A stretch of 64,000 bases of DNA from Aphrocallistes beatrix (taxonomy: Eukaryota; Porifera; Hexactinellida; Sceptrulophora; Aphrocallistidae), in the NCBI GenBank assembly GCA_963281255.1, contig OY725489.1, positions 6,262,523 through 6,326,522 of the forward strand, read 5' to 3'. Below are positions 1-11,701 of this stretch, piece after piece (position 1 is the stretch's first letter; each line of letters opens with the position of its first letter). Position numbers and translations under genes: made by a program. The notes beneath the pieces were generated by a model. The model saw only the letters and a program-made list of their open reading frames with translations. It was not told the origin of the DNA and did not search any database.

Positions 1-483
1 AAGTTGATAACTTTTTGAAAATTCAACCTAGGGACGAAAACTCAACGGTTTCTGATAGATCTCAAAGAGTACACAGAATTTTGATATTAGGAATAAAAAG
101 AGAATTATAAAAAAATAGTGTCAAAATTACTAAAAATAAAATACCTCAGGTGTTTTGGTGTGAATTTTTAACAATTTTCAAAATTTCAAAAATCTGTCTG
201 TTCATTAGTTAGATTATCGATTTATGATTGAATTTTAAAAGTTTCTAAAAGATTGTAAGAATATTGTTTCATATTTTTTCCTTGTAAAATGACCAAATCT
301 TTTAAAAATTTTTTTATCTGTTGCATTATTTCAATTATTAATGCAGTTTTGCAGATAACTCTGTGATTCAAATCTGCACTGAAAAAATTAAATGAATCGG
401 TTGAAAAAGTCAAAAGTTAGCGATTATAGGAAAGGCCAACCTTAATTAATTAATTAAGTTTTACCAAGGAGATTAATTTAATA

Positions 484-830
484 CAAGTGTGCTCTGCGCA
501 TTTGCATCGCGCGGTTAGCGAACACTTTGTGTTCGCAGAGTCTCTCTGCGAGCGGCTGGAAATGTCAACATATTCAAAAGTCCCTAAGGGTTCCAAATAT
601 TGGGTACTTTCACTAACTCATATCATATTTCATTTTTCGTAAATCGAATACTATTTTTTTACTGTTTGTATAGTATATGTTGTAAACAAAAGTAAAAATA
701 ATTTATAATGCACATCTGAAAATATAATTTTCGAAGTCTACACCCCCCAACTCTTTGTCAACCGTTGAAAGCTAGGCTATTGCATATTTTTCAAAATTCG
801 TCAAATGGTGTGAAAATATGCATATAACCT
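484..830 (-). mobile_element. Helitron-like fragment, GC-rich 3' end
   Basis: The GC-rich block at the left resembles, in reverse orientation, the 3' end of the Helitron family found many times in this window. It holds a hairpin at 518-535 with stem GCGAACAC/GTGTTCGC. The AT-rich part at 660-830 matches in reverse the 141 bp repeat units inside the element at 54710-55920 (motifs about TTTGTTTAC and CTACACCCC). The 5' end is not recognisable. Family assignment rests on repeat resemblance. Confidence 0.5.
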
Positions 831-943
831 TTCTTATTGCTAAACACTATACTAAGTGTCTATATAAGATGTTGTATTAATTACAATGATAGTCTATTGT
901 AGTGTCGTACAATGGAATCAATAGTGAGAGTGAAGCTATGTAT

Positions 944-1547
944 TAGGTGTTTCAAATCTTGGTATTGGCCCCTTGAACATTTTAACTTAAATACTACATA
1001 AAAGACATTCTGAATTCCATTCACTATGAATTTCATATACCAATATAGCAACCTTTCAATTCAAGTACTTTCTTAATTCGATTTGGTCTACTACTCACTA
1101 AATTATCTAAGAATGATTTCGATATTACTATTTTAGCGGCCCGATTGAGAATTTTCGGACGCCCAGACTTTGCCTTTGTTTCCATTGACTGACCACGTTT
1201 AGCGCAGCCCAACATTTTTTAAGGTACCTAATCCGGGACGAACCCTGTGAGCGACATCCTTCTGCCGTGGACTAACATCCAGCATGCCGATTGCTTTAGA
1301 GAGGACTGAAATACCATGATCTCCTACATTAATTTTGATAGGATTGATAGATAGTCAGACAAAGTGAAATTTTTATAATAAGCGAGGATAAATGATTGTA
1401 ATTCGTGGTAATTAATCACATAATAATACGAAAATTGGTATTATATCGCGAGAGGAGTAATATCTAACGCTGTGTATTTTGATTTCCAAGTTTGTTTTCG
1501 TGACTCCATTAGAATAGCTGCCATGACTTTTGAAACACCCTGTATAT
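944..1547 (-). pseudogene. Tc1/mariner-like remnant with helix-turn-helix fragment
   Basis: A 60-residue minus-strand frame at 1033-1215 contains SGRPKILNRAAKIVISKS, resembling the second DNA-binding helix-turn-helix region of Tc1-family transposases. Imperfect inverted ends are visible, AGGTGTTTCAAA on the left and the complement of CAGGGTGTTTCAAAAG on the right near 1530-1547. The catalytic domain is absent, so this is an internally deleted copy of about 600 bp. The match is short, so the call is tentative. Confidence 0.4.
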
Positions 1548-1555
1548 ATAATGTT

Positions 1556-1690
1556 CAGTCGACTTCGCTTAATAGAATGACATCTGTCAAAGGACATTTT
1601 ACCCCGATTAAGCCGAGAACCCTATTAACCAAAAATATTTTGTACTAGTTTCTATTTGTGAGACCTATTCCGAAAAGCTTTTGCATTGGT
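1556..1690 (+). mobile_element. Half of a pogo-type miniature element
   Basis: The segment begins CAGTCGACTTCGCTTAATAG and continues through a block matching the first two-thirds of the complete copies at 23094-23285 and 38669-38857. The right inverted end is missing. Confidence 0.5.
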
Positions 1691-4485
1691 GTGCCTCCAC
1701 CATTATCATGCAGTCGGAGATCCCACAAATGCGGCGAATACTAGTGGTTATTTCTCGTACAGTGTACCTATTCGACAATAATTGTGCTGGAGTATATCTA
1801 TGATATATTTTGGTAGATTATGGAAGAGTATGCATGACCATAGTCACTGGTACGGTTGGCTGGTTTCGACTAGGTACTCTTAAGGATACCGCCCTCAAAA
1901 AACATCGCCTGACATAAAAAAAAATGGTGAAATTTTTTATTGTTAATTCCATCGGATTATTGAGTAGTCTACCATCTAATCGTACTTGTTGGACGGTATT
2001 TATTTTGATATTCTAGAATGAGCACCTAAAGCTCAGTAGTACTAAAAATCGGATAGTTATTCGTGGTTTTGCGGAGCAATCATCAATTATTTTCCAGCTT
2101 ATCTGATATTTTTTCAATTATATGAACCTCAAAATGGTTTTGGCCCCTTGAAATATTATAAGACAGATGAATTTAGAAAAAGAGGCACTTAAAATCCAAT
2201 CAAAATTATCTTTATGAGGGACTTCATTTCAAAAATGCTCGGGAAATGGCCGTTGTGATATTAGCTATTGTGTATAGAAAAGAATTCTGAACATTTTTTT
2301 TAAAAATTTGTTCAGATCCGACCATTATTTCGTAAGTTATAGTATATTGTATGTAAAGTTCGGACATCAAACCTCTCTATGGCCCCGAAAGTGCTCAATG
2401 TCAATGCATAAAAACTATTGAAGATATATAATCTATTATAATCTTAAATGAAAGGATATATATGATAATATATAGGTTCCTCAAACATCTCTTTGTCAAA
2501 AAGTAAATATTTCTTGACTTATAATCGATTTTATTGAAATACAAATTCTATGGAGAACTTTGAATATATTAGAAAATGCCGAATCTTGTTATGAAATAAG
2601 TTCCCAAAAGTAGCTATTATACTCAAAAAACAATGTAATAGTCACTAGCAATGTATACAGAAATTTTGAAGCACTCAACATGATTATTTTGGAAGTTCAA
2701 AGCATTTATCTCCAAAATTGGGTCAAAGCCCCCCATTTATGGTCCAAAAACAGATTCCTCCATATCCTGGAAATATACACCCAAATTCTTAGCTCTCAAT
2801 TCCTAATATACTTTTCAAGACGGTATATATCTGATTCTTAAATAATAAGTGTACTACATGGAATGGAATGCTAAGTTTTAAATTTTTATCACGTGATGAC
2901 GTAGCATTTTTCGAAAATCTTAACTTGGAAACTAAAAGTCGTAGACTCTCGCTCTAACTTCCTAATATACTTTTTAGAAGCTCTTTATTCATTCTAAACC
3001 GATGAATCATACTTTGCAGTGCTATGAATATGAATTATATTCCCTAATTGGTTCAAAATATTCGGGGTTAGAGGCCTCAAGGTATTTTGTAAATTTTCAG
3101 CATAATTTTGCTGTTTTCACCAAAATCTGTTGGAATACATCTAATTCATTAGTATACATGCGATTAAATGTCCATGGACGCTTTTATTTATCGTTAATAG
3201 CTCATTTTACATCGTTCTTAACATCAAAACTTCAAATCCCTATATCTCGGGACTTGAAAATTCCATAATTGACCGTCTTTCAAAAAATTTAACTCAAAAT
3301 TCCCTTGAGATAGAGTTTTGAAAATTTCAGGAGTTGTTCCATATCATTAGGCGACGAGCGTAGGACCACTCGAGTTTCGATATCTTACAAATTTGTGATT
3401 TTATTGCTGATTTCCAAAGAAAATCGTGCTTTTTTCGCCGTTTTTGGACCTTTTTTATTCGGACACCGATAAAATTTACAATTTTCCTAATTTATACTTT
3501 CTTCATGTCCTATGAAGTGGCAAATATGATAGACCATCTATGAATAAATTTTCGAAGCATTTGATCAAAACATGTGCTTTAAAAAAATCAAAGAGTGGAG
3601 GAGGGCTTACCATTAAGATGTGCTAGGGAAGAACGGAAAAAAAACGACTTTGAGACGCTGTAACTCAAAAACTAGAAATGCCAAACAAAAACTGTTTGGC
3701 ATGTCTCAATATTTTTTAATTGCACTACCTGCCCACGCTTAACATTTTATATATCCCTATTCTTTATATATGCTGTAAGCCAAACCTAAGGATTTTTCAC
3801 GGGCGGTATCCTTAATTGAATTTATGCTGCTGAAATGCTAAATTTTAATAGCTCAGGAAAATGTTTAAGAAATCGTTACAAAACCTAAAATTGTCACACC
3901 GCGCAAATACATTATTTAATCCAGCTGTAAATTCAGATTATATTTGTTAATCTTGTCAGTTATTCCAGACCTCTAGACAAACAAACGCACGCATACAGGT
4001 ACAACAATTGTGTTTTAATCATATATATTTCTGGTTCTATTACTTCTCGAATATGTTGAATATGCTTAATATTTAATATCAATTACATTTAGAATTGATT
4101 TTATTTTCAATTTCAAAAATTTGCCAGAACTATGTCAAAATTGCTCAAACATAGTAATAAATGAAAGTTTTCAACTAACTCTTAGTTTTATAGGTGCTAG
4201 TTGGTTCAAGTCCTTAACGGCGTCCAGATTTGCTTATATGTCGCTAAACATCAGACATGAATATATCCCTATAGGTAGCTAGTCGACAAATAATAATCCC
4301 ATAATTATGAAATTATATGAATTAAAATTGAAAACAATGTTATTTTCTTTATTATGTTATAAAATTCTGTTATAAAAGTTATAAAATTAATTATGTTATA
4401 AAATTATGTAATAAAATTCTATAAAATTCTTTATGTTATAAAATTCTTCGCTGGACTAACATGAAATTGAACGAATATTTGGAAG
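1691..4485. other. AT-rich stretch without recognised genes
   Basis: I see no coding sequence I can support. A frame of 88 codons at 3002-3268 has no recognisable motif and its composition is that of the surrounding AT-rich DNA. Short words such as TTGGCCCCTTGAA recur at about 2140 and 965, suggesting old repeats. The last part, 4382-4448, is a short tandem array of a unit close to TTATAAAATT. Confidence 0.5.
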
Positions 4486-4487
4486 CA

Positions 4488-5170
4488 CGACAATTCATCG
4501 CAAACAATTCATCACAGTCAATTCATCACGAACCATTCATCACTGGTGACAATTCATCACAAACAATTCATCACAGTCATTTCATCACTACACTACAATG
4601 CAATGTCTTCATAAATTAGATGCTACAAAGCAGCAAATTGTACGGATGGGACTTTTTAAATTTCTCCGAATATGTTTCAGCAGGTGTATACAATTCATGG
4701 TCAGCAGATTATGGGAAGCAGATTTTTCAACTTGTATACTGCCTTTTACCGAACAAGACCTTTGCAACTTTTGAGGGCATGCTCCAGGCACTGAAAGAAC
4801 AACAACCTGGGCTCAATCCAAGTTGCCTAATGACTGACTTCGAAAAAGGCGCAATTCGAGCATTTCGGTATACAGCACGACTGCCAAACCGATCCTGGTT
4901 TTGCTTCATGGCTACGTTGTCTTCAAGCTTTGGCATCCCTACCACCTGGTGATAGAAAGGGCATTTGACGATCTGCTCTCGGCAGATGAGTTTGATCCAC
5001 GTGCACAGGATATTGCGAACTACTTCGAGGACACATACATTGGATATTATGCAGTAACGAATGGTTTGTGATGAATTGTCACTGTGATGAATTGTTCGCG
5101 ATGAATTGTCACGGCGATGAATTGTTCGTGATGAATTGTCGGTGATGAATTGTTCGTGACGAATTGTCGT
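4488..5170 (+). mobile_element. Short Mutator-like element with box-repeat inverted ends
   Basis: The left end (4488-4590) and right end (about 5066-5170) are inverted copies of an array built from ACAATTCATCAC and related 12-15 bp boxes. Between them lies a MULE transposase fragment. Long inverted ends of about 100 bp are typical of Mutator-like elements. I could not find a clean 9 bp target duplication, so the outer limits are approximate. At about 680 bp it is far shorter than an autonomous MULE and must be internally deleted. Confidence 0.65.
4620..5065 (+). pseudogene. MULE transposase fragment (DDE core)
   Basis: The frame at 4620-4952 carries the motif run QLVYCLLPNKTFATFEGML followed by LMTDFEKGAIRAF, which fits the MULE transposase domain, where the aspartate in TDFE is catalytic. 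After about 4950 the reading continues in another frame with FDDLLSADEFDP and ANYFEDTYIG, also typical of the region downstream of the core in these proteins, so at least one frameshift is present. N- and C-terminal parts are missing. The family is known to act by cut-and-paste transposition. Confidence 0.7.
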
Positions 5171-5234
5171 AGACCCACGCAATAACTTTCTACCCTATAG
5201 TAATTTAAATATATACTGGAAAGAATAAATTGAA

Positions 5235-5477
5235 TAATAACCTGAGGATGTAGTTTATCGCCTGGCTAAATCTTTGGTTCTAGGGAATATCCTTGTTGGG
5301 GATAATTACTTTACCTCTCTGAATTTAGATACAAGACTGATGAATGACTTGAAAATTGGATATATTGGAATAATCCGCAAACAACGTCGAGAGGTTCCAA
5401 AGATTTTTAAAAAATGTAAACATAGATCTCTGCATTCTACAAAATTCGTTTGTGCAAATAATCCAATTCTTATATCA
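5235..5477 (+). pseudogene. piggyBac transposase, middle part
   Basis: The translation EDVVYRLAKSLVLGN, then VGDNYFTSLNLDTRL, then IGIIRKQRREVPKIF matches the piggyBac-type DDE_Tnp_1_7 core, including the catalytic aspartate in DNYFTSL. The frame reaches FVCANNPILISY at 5477, where it is cut by a Helitron 3' end. The next expected part of the domain lies at 27361-27700, so the gene was split by an insertion that grew to about 22 kb. The part upstream of 5235 is missing or replaced near the MULE. Confidence 0.75.
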
Positions 5478-6028
5478 TACAAGCGCGCTTCGCTTGCTTG
5501 TGCTGCGCGGCTGGCGGGCACTTCGTGTCCGCCGGAGGCTCCCTTCGGTCGCCTGTGGGTGACATTGGGTAATTATAAGGGAGATACCAACTCTAAATAT
5601 GTCCATCTTAGTTTTAAAATCGATATTACTCGAAAAATCACCTAATTTGTCAATTTAAAATTTTTTGATGCGTAATGACGACGTCATCACAGAGTGATGA
5701 GTCATCATTTTTTATTATAGTTGCATCATATGTGAGGCGTGTTAGGTTAGTATACATATTCTATTAAAACTTCAGCCATCTAGTATCTCCTATAATGGCT
5801 GAGTTATTCCCGAATAACTGTGTTGCTCAACTTTTAAAAATGTGACAATGACGTCATAATTCCATGATGAGTCGACATTTTGCTCTGAACTCAAAACCAA
5901 CTGGAACCATTGCCAAAATACCGCAACATGCCAAAAATCAGCTTTCTGCGGCTAGCAGTTTCTTCAATCAATTCGTTACAGATATATATATATATATATA
6001 CTAAGTATATATATATATATATCTTATA

Positions 6029-6574
6029 TCCTTACTATTAAAACTCGATTATTGTTTGTATATACATATATATATATCTGTAACGAATTGATTGAAGAAA
6101 CTGCCAGGCACAGAAAGCTTATTTTTGGCATGTGGGAGTCTTTTGGCTATGGCTCCAGTAAGTTCTGAGCTCAGACGAAATGTCGAATCATCATGGAATT
6201 ATGACGTCATTGTCACATTTTTAAAAGTTAAGCAACACAGTTATTCGGACATAACTCAGCCATTATAGGAGATAGAAGGCTGAAATTTTAATAGAATCTG
6301 TATACTAACACGTCTCACATATGATGCAACTATCATCAAAAAATGATTACTCATCACTCTGCTATGACGTCATCATTACTTATCTAATTTTTAAAAATTG
6401 ACAAATTTGGTGTTTTTTCGAGTGATATCGATTTTATAAATAAGATGGACATATTTAGAGATGATATATCCCATTTTAATTAACCAATGTCACTTCCAGG
6501 CGACCGAAGGGAGCCTCCGGTGGACACAAAGTGTCCGCTAGCCCCGCAGCGCAAGCAAGCGAACCGCGCTTGTA
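6029..6574 (+). mobile_element. Miniature Helitron, complete copy
   Basis: It starts TCCTTACTATTAAAACTCG, has a TA-rich tract, the conserved segment CGAATTGATTGAAGAAACTG, and a GC-rich 3' end with a hairpin around GTGTCCGC and final GAACCGCGCTTGTA. Length is about 546 bp with no coding sequence. The next element starts immediately after it, head to tail. Confidence 0.7.
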
Positions 6575-6925
6575 CGTATTAAAACTCTAGGATTTTTTGT
6601 TTGTTTGTTTGTCCGAATTGATTGAAGAATTGGTAAGTCGTAGAAATACGAAAATTGGCATGTAGGTGTCAAATGATGAATCTAGGATTAAGTTCAAAGA
6701 TCTAAGCGAAATGTTTACACCTCGCCGAGATAGGTGACAAAATGTGCTGACCAATCAAATTCGATTATTTTATAATGCAAATACATTGGAATAAAATAGT
6801 AGTGACTTATGCATACAATCAAAAGAACTATTTGTGATTGAAATTCATTGGTTTATGTGAGAACCAATCAATCATCAGCCTTTTATAATTCCATTCATTA
6901 TCCAAATTCTTGAACTATAGTCCTA
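6575..6925 (+). mobile_element. 5' part of a second Helitron subfamily
   Basis: It begins CGTATTAAAACTCTAGGATT followed by a run of TTTG units and CCGAATTGATTGAAGAATTG. This closely matches the start of the element at 54710-54880. There is no 3' end; the sequence runs into the next miniature Helitron at 6928. Confidence 0.6.
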
Positions 6926-6927
6926 AA

Positions 6928-7473
6928 TCTTTACTATTAAAATTCGATTAATGTGTATGTGTATATATATATACATATATATATATATATGTAACGAAAT
7001 GATTGAAGAGACTGCCAGGCGAGAAAGCTGATTTTTGGCATGTGGGAGTCTTTTGGCTATGCCTCCAGTAAGTTCTGAGCTCAAGCGAAAATGTCGACTC
7101 ATCATGGAATTAAGACGTCATTGTCACATTTTTAAAAGTTAAGCAACAGAGTTATTCGAGCATAACTCAGCCATTATTGGTGATAGAAGGCTGAAATCTT
7201 AATAGAATGTGTATACTAACATGCCTCACATATTATGCAACTATCATCAAAAAATGATGACTCATCACTTTGTAATGACGTCATCATTACTCATCAAAAT
7301 TTTAAAAATTGATAATTTTGGTGATTTCTCGTTCGATATCAAATATAACAGTGGGACTGATTTATCTAGAGATGTCATCTCCCATCTAATTAATCAATGG
7401 TAACCACAGGCGCCCAAAGGGCGCCTCCGGCGGACACAAAGTGTCCGCCAGCCGCGCAGCGCAAGCAAGCGAA
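6928..7473 (+). mobile_element. Miniature Helitron lacking its last bases
   Basis: This is the same family as 6029-6574, starting TCTTTACTATTAAAATTCG. The 3' region has two back-to-back hairpins, AGGCGCCC-AAA-GGGCGCCT and GCGGACAC-AAA-GTGTCCGC. The terminal CCGCGCTTGTA is missing after GCAAGCGAA. Coding sequence of the autonomous Helitron begins about 70 bp downstream. Confidence 0.65.
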
Positions 7474-7546
7474 TAATTAATATAATTACTTTCTTTAACT
7501 TTTGGATCATAAAATTTTGTTTTGTTCTCTGTTCAATTTGTTTAAA

Positions 7547-8684
7547 AATGCCCCTTCTAAAGAATAAGCGTGGACGTTCTTGCGAGAAACGTTTGATAGT
7601 GATGCTCAGCGTAAGAAATTTGCGCGGTTGAGTGATACTTCGGAGGCAAGGGAAGCCGGTCTTAATCGACAAATGGAATACCAGGCTGCTCATTACGCGA
7701 AGCAGAGCTCTCAGCAGAAAGCTGAGCGACTTGAAGCGCATGTAGAGTACCAGGCTTGCTTATCGCGAGATGCAGAGCTCCCAGGAGAAAGTTTAGCGAC
7801 TTGAAGCGCAGGTAGAGTACCAGGCTGCTTATCGCGAGATGCAGAGTTCCTAGGAGAAAGCTGAGGGACTTGAAGCGCAGGTGGAATACCAGGCTGCTTA
7901 TCGCGAGATGCAGAGCTCTCAGGAGAAAGCTGAGCGGCTTGAAGCGCAGCTGAGGTACCAGACTGCTAGGAATACAAAGCAGAGCTCTTTACAGAGGTCT
8001 GTTCGCCTGAGATATCAGAGAACGTATCAGTTAGCCAAGAGTAGTGGTAAAACTAACTTTACATTCCTTAATATTGCACGTTCTATGCAAGTAACTGAAA
8101 CTTCTGATTACATAATTGACGAATTTTCAGTTGGACGGATGGAATATCACTGTTTACATTATAATGCTAAATTTTGGGAGAATGAAAAACTCTCCACTAG
8201 CACTAAGGATGACTTCAAGTTTTCCATCTGCTGCGTACAAGGGAAAGTGGCTATTCCCGCCTTACCTTCTCCTTCTGAGCTACTGATGCATCTGCTGACG
8301 GCTACTGACAGTCGAGGCAGAGCATTCAGAGAACACATTCGAGCTTATAACTCGGCTCTAGCGTTCGCATCACTCGGCGTTAATCTCGATAAAGAGCTAG
8401 CTAGCGCTAGGCGCGGAGTGTACACATTCCGTATCCATGTTGTTGTGCATCATTACATTGGGCAGCTGACTCCTCGAGTGGGAGAAGCTCCTTCATTTGC
8501 ACAAATTTACATCCATGATGGTACTCCTGAGGGAGAGCTGGAGAATCGCCAGCGGCACCTTGGAGATGCTTGTCTCCCCGAGCTGCGACTGCAGAACTTG
8601 CTGCATGAAGTAAACCCCTACGTCTCTCACTTCAGACAAGGTTTTGATATGATGAGAGACAAGGGGGAGTGGATGTTAGGATGA
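7547..8684 (+). pseudogene. Helitron N-terminal region with coiled-coil repeats and zinc motif
   Basis: The likely start is the ATG at 7547 (MPLLKNKRGRSCEK), after which the frame shifts near 7580 into DSDAQRKKFARLSD. Next comes a glutamine/glutamate-rich repeat region (7674-8010) with in-frame stops near 7795 and 7852, expected to form a coiled coil. From about 8080 the frame is open, with a Cys/His cluster (CLHYNAKFWENEKL ... FSICC) followed by GKVAIPALPSP, matching the Helitron_like_N domain. It ends at a stop at 8682-8684, and homology resumes in another frame. This region precedes the Rep nuclease in animal Helitrons. Confidence 0.75.
7674..8010 (+). repeat. 69 bp in-gene tandem repeat of the Helitron
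   Basis: About five copies of a 69 bp unit encode versions of a 23-residue motif close to EYQAAYREMQSS-EKAERLEAQ. Copies differ by point changes and small indels. The spacing of Q, E and L suits a coiled coil. Confidence 0.75.
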
Positions 8685-9552
8685 CCATCAGAGCTGATGG
8701 TACACCAGATCCGAGACATTATAACGCTCCAACTGCTCCTGAAATAGCAGTCATAATGCCTGGAAATGGCTACACTGAAGGTGTGGCAACCAGGGATATA
8801 GTGCTGCATTTCGTACAGGAAGTTTAAAACGTATCACTGAAACCAATTGTGCATACGATAGCCCCCATCATGTTTTATTGTATCCATCAGGAGATAACGG
8901 CTGGCATCTGGGCATTCCCCACAGTAGCGGTAAAGGCTGTGTCACTGCAATGGAGTTCTACTCTTACCGCCTGATGGTGAGGAGCTCTCTGAACTATCTG
9001 CATCTCTTTGGCAGACTGTTCCACCAGTATATCGTGGACATGTACGCTAAAGTTGAGCAGCAAAGGTTGAACTACATAAAGTTAAACCTGGAAAAGATCA
9101 GAGTGGATCTATACAAAGGCCTGGCTGATGCAGTATCCGCAGGTGACGTCAATCCTATGGCATATGGAAAGAGGATCATACTACCTTCTTCCTTCACTGG
9201 CAGTCCTCGACAGATGTTCGAGCTCTATCAGGACAGTATGTCTATCGTATGGAAATACGGTAAACCTGATTTATTTATTACATTTACATGTAACCCGAAA
9301 TGGGAAGAGATTTCTTCTGCTCTTTTATTGAATCAGAAAGCGACTGACCGTCCAGACTTAACTATAAGAGTATTTAGAATGAAATTGCATGAACTGCTAA
9401 ATGACATCTGCGTTAAGCATGTTCTAGGGAGACCACTTGCGCATGTCTACACCATTGAGTTTCAAAAGCGCGGTATCCCTCATGCACACATCCTGATCAT
9501 CCTATTTGATCAGGATAAACCTAGAGATCCTACTATGTATGATAAGTCATAG
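8685..9552 (+). pseudogene. Helitron Rep domain, HUH part
   Basis: The first 190 bases contain RADGTPDPRHYNAPTAPEI and VATRDIVLHF, then a shifted frame gives RITETNCAYDSPHHVLLYP and an open run from 8878. Key motifs are FTCNPKWEEI near 9290 and RGIPHAHIL near 9470-9495. The two histidines of HAH are the metal-binding HUH residues of rolling-circle Rep nucleases. The frame stops at 9550-9552, while the conserved continuation follows in another frame. The family protein nicks DNA and forms a covalent link at a tyrosine. Confidence 0.85.
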
Positions 9553-11568
9553 TATGTGCTGAGATTCCAGACAAGGATCACAACCCTAGACTTTATCATA
9601 TTGTGAAGTACTGCATGATCCACAGCCCATGCGGCGTATTAAGGAAACATGCTGCCTGTCTGCGCGATGGAAAATGCAGCAAGAAATACCCCAAAGTATT
9701 TTTTCAGTTTACCACAACCGGTAATGACAGCTATCCTATGTACAAACGTTGAAATAACGGCCGTACAGTTATTGTGAATGGAATTCAAGCTGGACAATAG
9801 GTGGGTTGTTCCATACAACCCGTATTTACTTTTGAAATACAATGCTCATATAAATATTGAGATTTGCTCTACCATTAGTGCTGTTAAATACCTCTACAAG
9901 TATGTGTATAAGGGCCATGATAGAGCTATTGTCGAATTTCGCATAGGTGATAGTGCTGGAAGTAGCACTAACAAAGCAACCATGGACGTCGATGAGATTG
10001 TCAATTATCTTGAAGCGCGTTATGTTTCTGCTACTGAATCATGCTACCGACTCTTTGCGCATGAGCTTCATGCTAACCTACCACATGTCATGAGGTTAGC
10101 TCTCCATCTGGAGCATCACCAGCCTGTCGTGTTTACCGGAAATTCTGACTTGCAGGAGGTTCTTCGTAGACTGAGAGATACCACCCTTACAGGATGGTTT
10201 TTGGCAAACCAAAAATACCTTAGTGCTCACAAGCTCACATACACCAACTTCCCTGATGAGTTTGTGTGGAATAAATCCAAACGTGAGTGGACCGAAAGGT
10301 TGAAAGGACATGGTAACATGATAGGTCGTGTCAATTCCGCCCATCCCGGTGAAGGAGAGCGTTACTTCCTCAGAATGCTCCTTAACCATGTAACAGGCTG
10401 TACCTGTTACCAGGATATCCGCACTCTCCCTGATGGCACCGTCTGCACTACCTTTAAGGAGGCGTGCCGTAGACGAGGCCTGTTGGAAGATGACCAGGAG
10501 TCCGATGACTGTCTTACTGAGGCCGCTACCTGTGCTATGCCAGCACAACTGCGACAGTTATTTGTCACCATCCTTCTATTCAATGAGCCATGTGACCCAC
10601 TAGCACTGTGGAATAAGCATAAGGCGTCTCTTGCAGAGGATTTTCTACTTCGTGCGAGAATTCTTTTTCCCAATGTCAAATTGAATGCGTCTGTTTTGAA
10701 TAGTGCGTTACTAGATATTGAGAATCTATATCTAAAGCTTGAAAAATCTTTGTCCGATTATCCCAGAATGCCTATCCCCACTCAAGATAGGAGTCCATTT
10801 GATCTACCGCGCATCATTCAAGATGAGCTTGCTTATGATGCGCCTGATCTAGCCATAATTGTAGACACCAACGTGCCTTTACTGAACCCTGATCAGCTGA
10901 GTGCATATAACTCTATTATGGAGTCTATAGACAATCCTATTGCTGAAAACAAAGCATTTTTTGTTCACGGTCCCGGTGGTACTGGCAAAACATTTTTGTA
11001 CAATACATTGTTAGCTAAGATTCGCTCCCGTGGTGAAATCGCACTAGCAGTGGCTTCATCTGGAATTGCAGCTCTCCTCCTAGAAGGCGGGAGAACTGTT
11101 CATTCTAGGTTTAAAGTTCCTATCACGTTGAATGAACTATCTGTGTGTAATATCACTAAACAGAGTGCTTTAGCCAAAATTATACAGGGTGCTAAGTTTA
11201 TAGTTTGGGATGAAGCTCCTATGATGCATAAACATGCTGCTGAATGTATAGATCGGACATTGAGAGATCTCTGCTCCAATGATCAACCATTTGGCGGGAA
11301 AGTTATTGCATTTGGAGGTGACTTCCGACAAATCCTACCCATCATTAGGCGTGGATCGAGGGCCGAGGTCGTATCAGCCTGCCTTAACAGATCTTCACTT
11401 TGGCACCATGTCAAAGTGATGAAATTGACCATAAATATGCGTCTTCGAATGGATTCATGTCAGGATCATGAAGAGGTGAGTAACTTCTCTGACTTTTTAT
11501 TGAGGGTAGGAAAAGGTAATTAGCCTCATGATGAGAATAACATGATTCATTTAGATTACAAATATGTA
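9553..11568 (+). pseudogene. Helitron Rep C-terminal part and PIF1-like helicase
   Basis: The start overlaps a short broken stretch encoding IVKYCMIHSPCG and KCSKKYPKVFF. The main frame, 9778-11523, begins at an internal methionine and contains AVKYLYKYVYKGHD (9880-9918), which holds the paired catalytic tyrosines. Helicase motifs follow: Walker A GPGGTGKT (about 10970), Walker B IVWDEAP (about 11205), GGDFRQILPI (about 11316) and LTINMRL (about 11425). A stop falls at 11521-11523, yet helicase-like residues (NNMIHLDYKYVV) continue to the Ginger insertion. The protein would unwind DNA 5' to 3' during rolling-circle transposition. Confidence 0.88.
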
Positions 11569-11572
11569 GTAC

Positions 11573-11690
11573 TGTTGCGTGAGATTTCCACACCCGTGAG
11601 ATTCTTACACCCTTGTATTAGTAAACCAGGGATATCCTAGTAGGAGTGTGAGATTTTCACACCCCGTGAGATTCTTACATTCAATTGGGA
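11573..11690 (+). repeat. Ginger A left inverted end with subterminal boxes
   Basis: After the terminal 17 bp, the sequence repeats near-palindromic boxes of the type GTGAGATTCTTACAC, separated by a spacer containing CCAGGGATATCC. The same arrangement occurs in inverse at 18418-18621. These are likely transposase binding sites, by analogy with other cut-and-paste elements. Confidence 0.75.
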
Positions 11691-11701
11691 ATAATATAGT
11701 A

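Noticed and set aside
3002-3268. An open frame of 88 codons in AT-rich sequence
   Set aside because: It has no recognisable motif, its composition equals the flanks, and such lengths are expected by chance in this much sequence.
7460-7475. A canonical Helitron CTRR end
   Set aside because: No copy here ends in CTAG, CTAA, CTGG or CTGA; the family end appears to be GCGCTTGTA, so the canonical rule was not used to set limits.
10096-10679. Minus-strand frames of 150 and 90 codons opposite the Helitron helicase
   Set aside because: They are antisense shadows of the strongly supported plus-strand Rep/helicase coding sequence.
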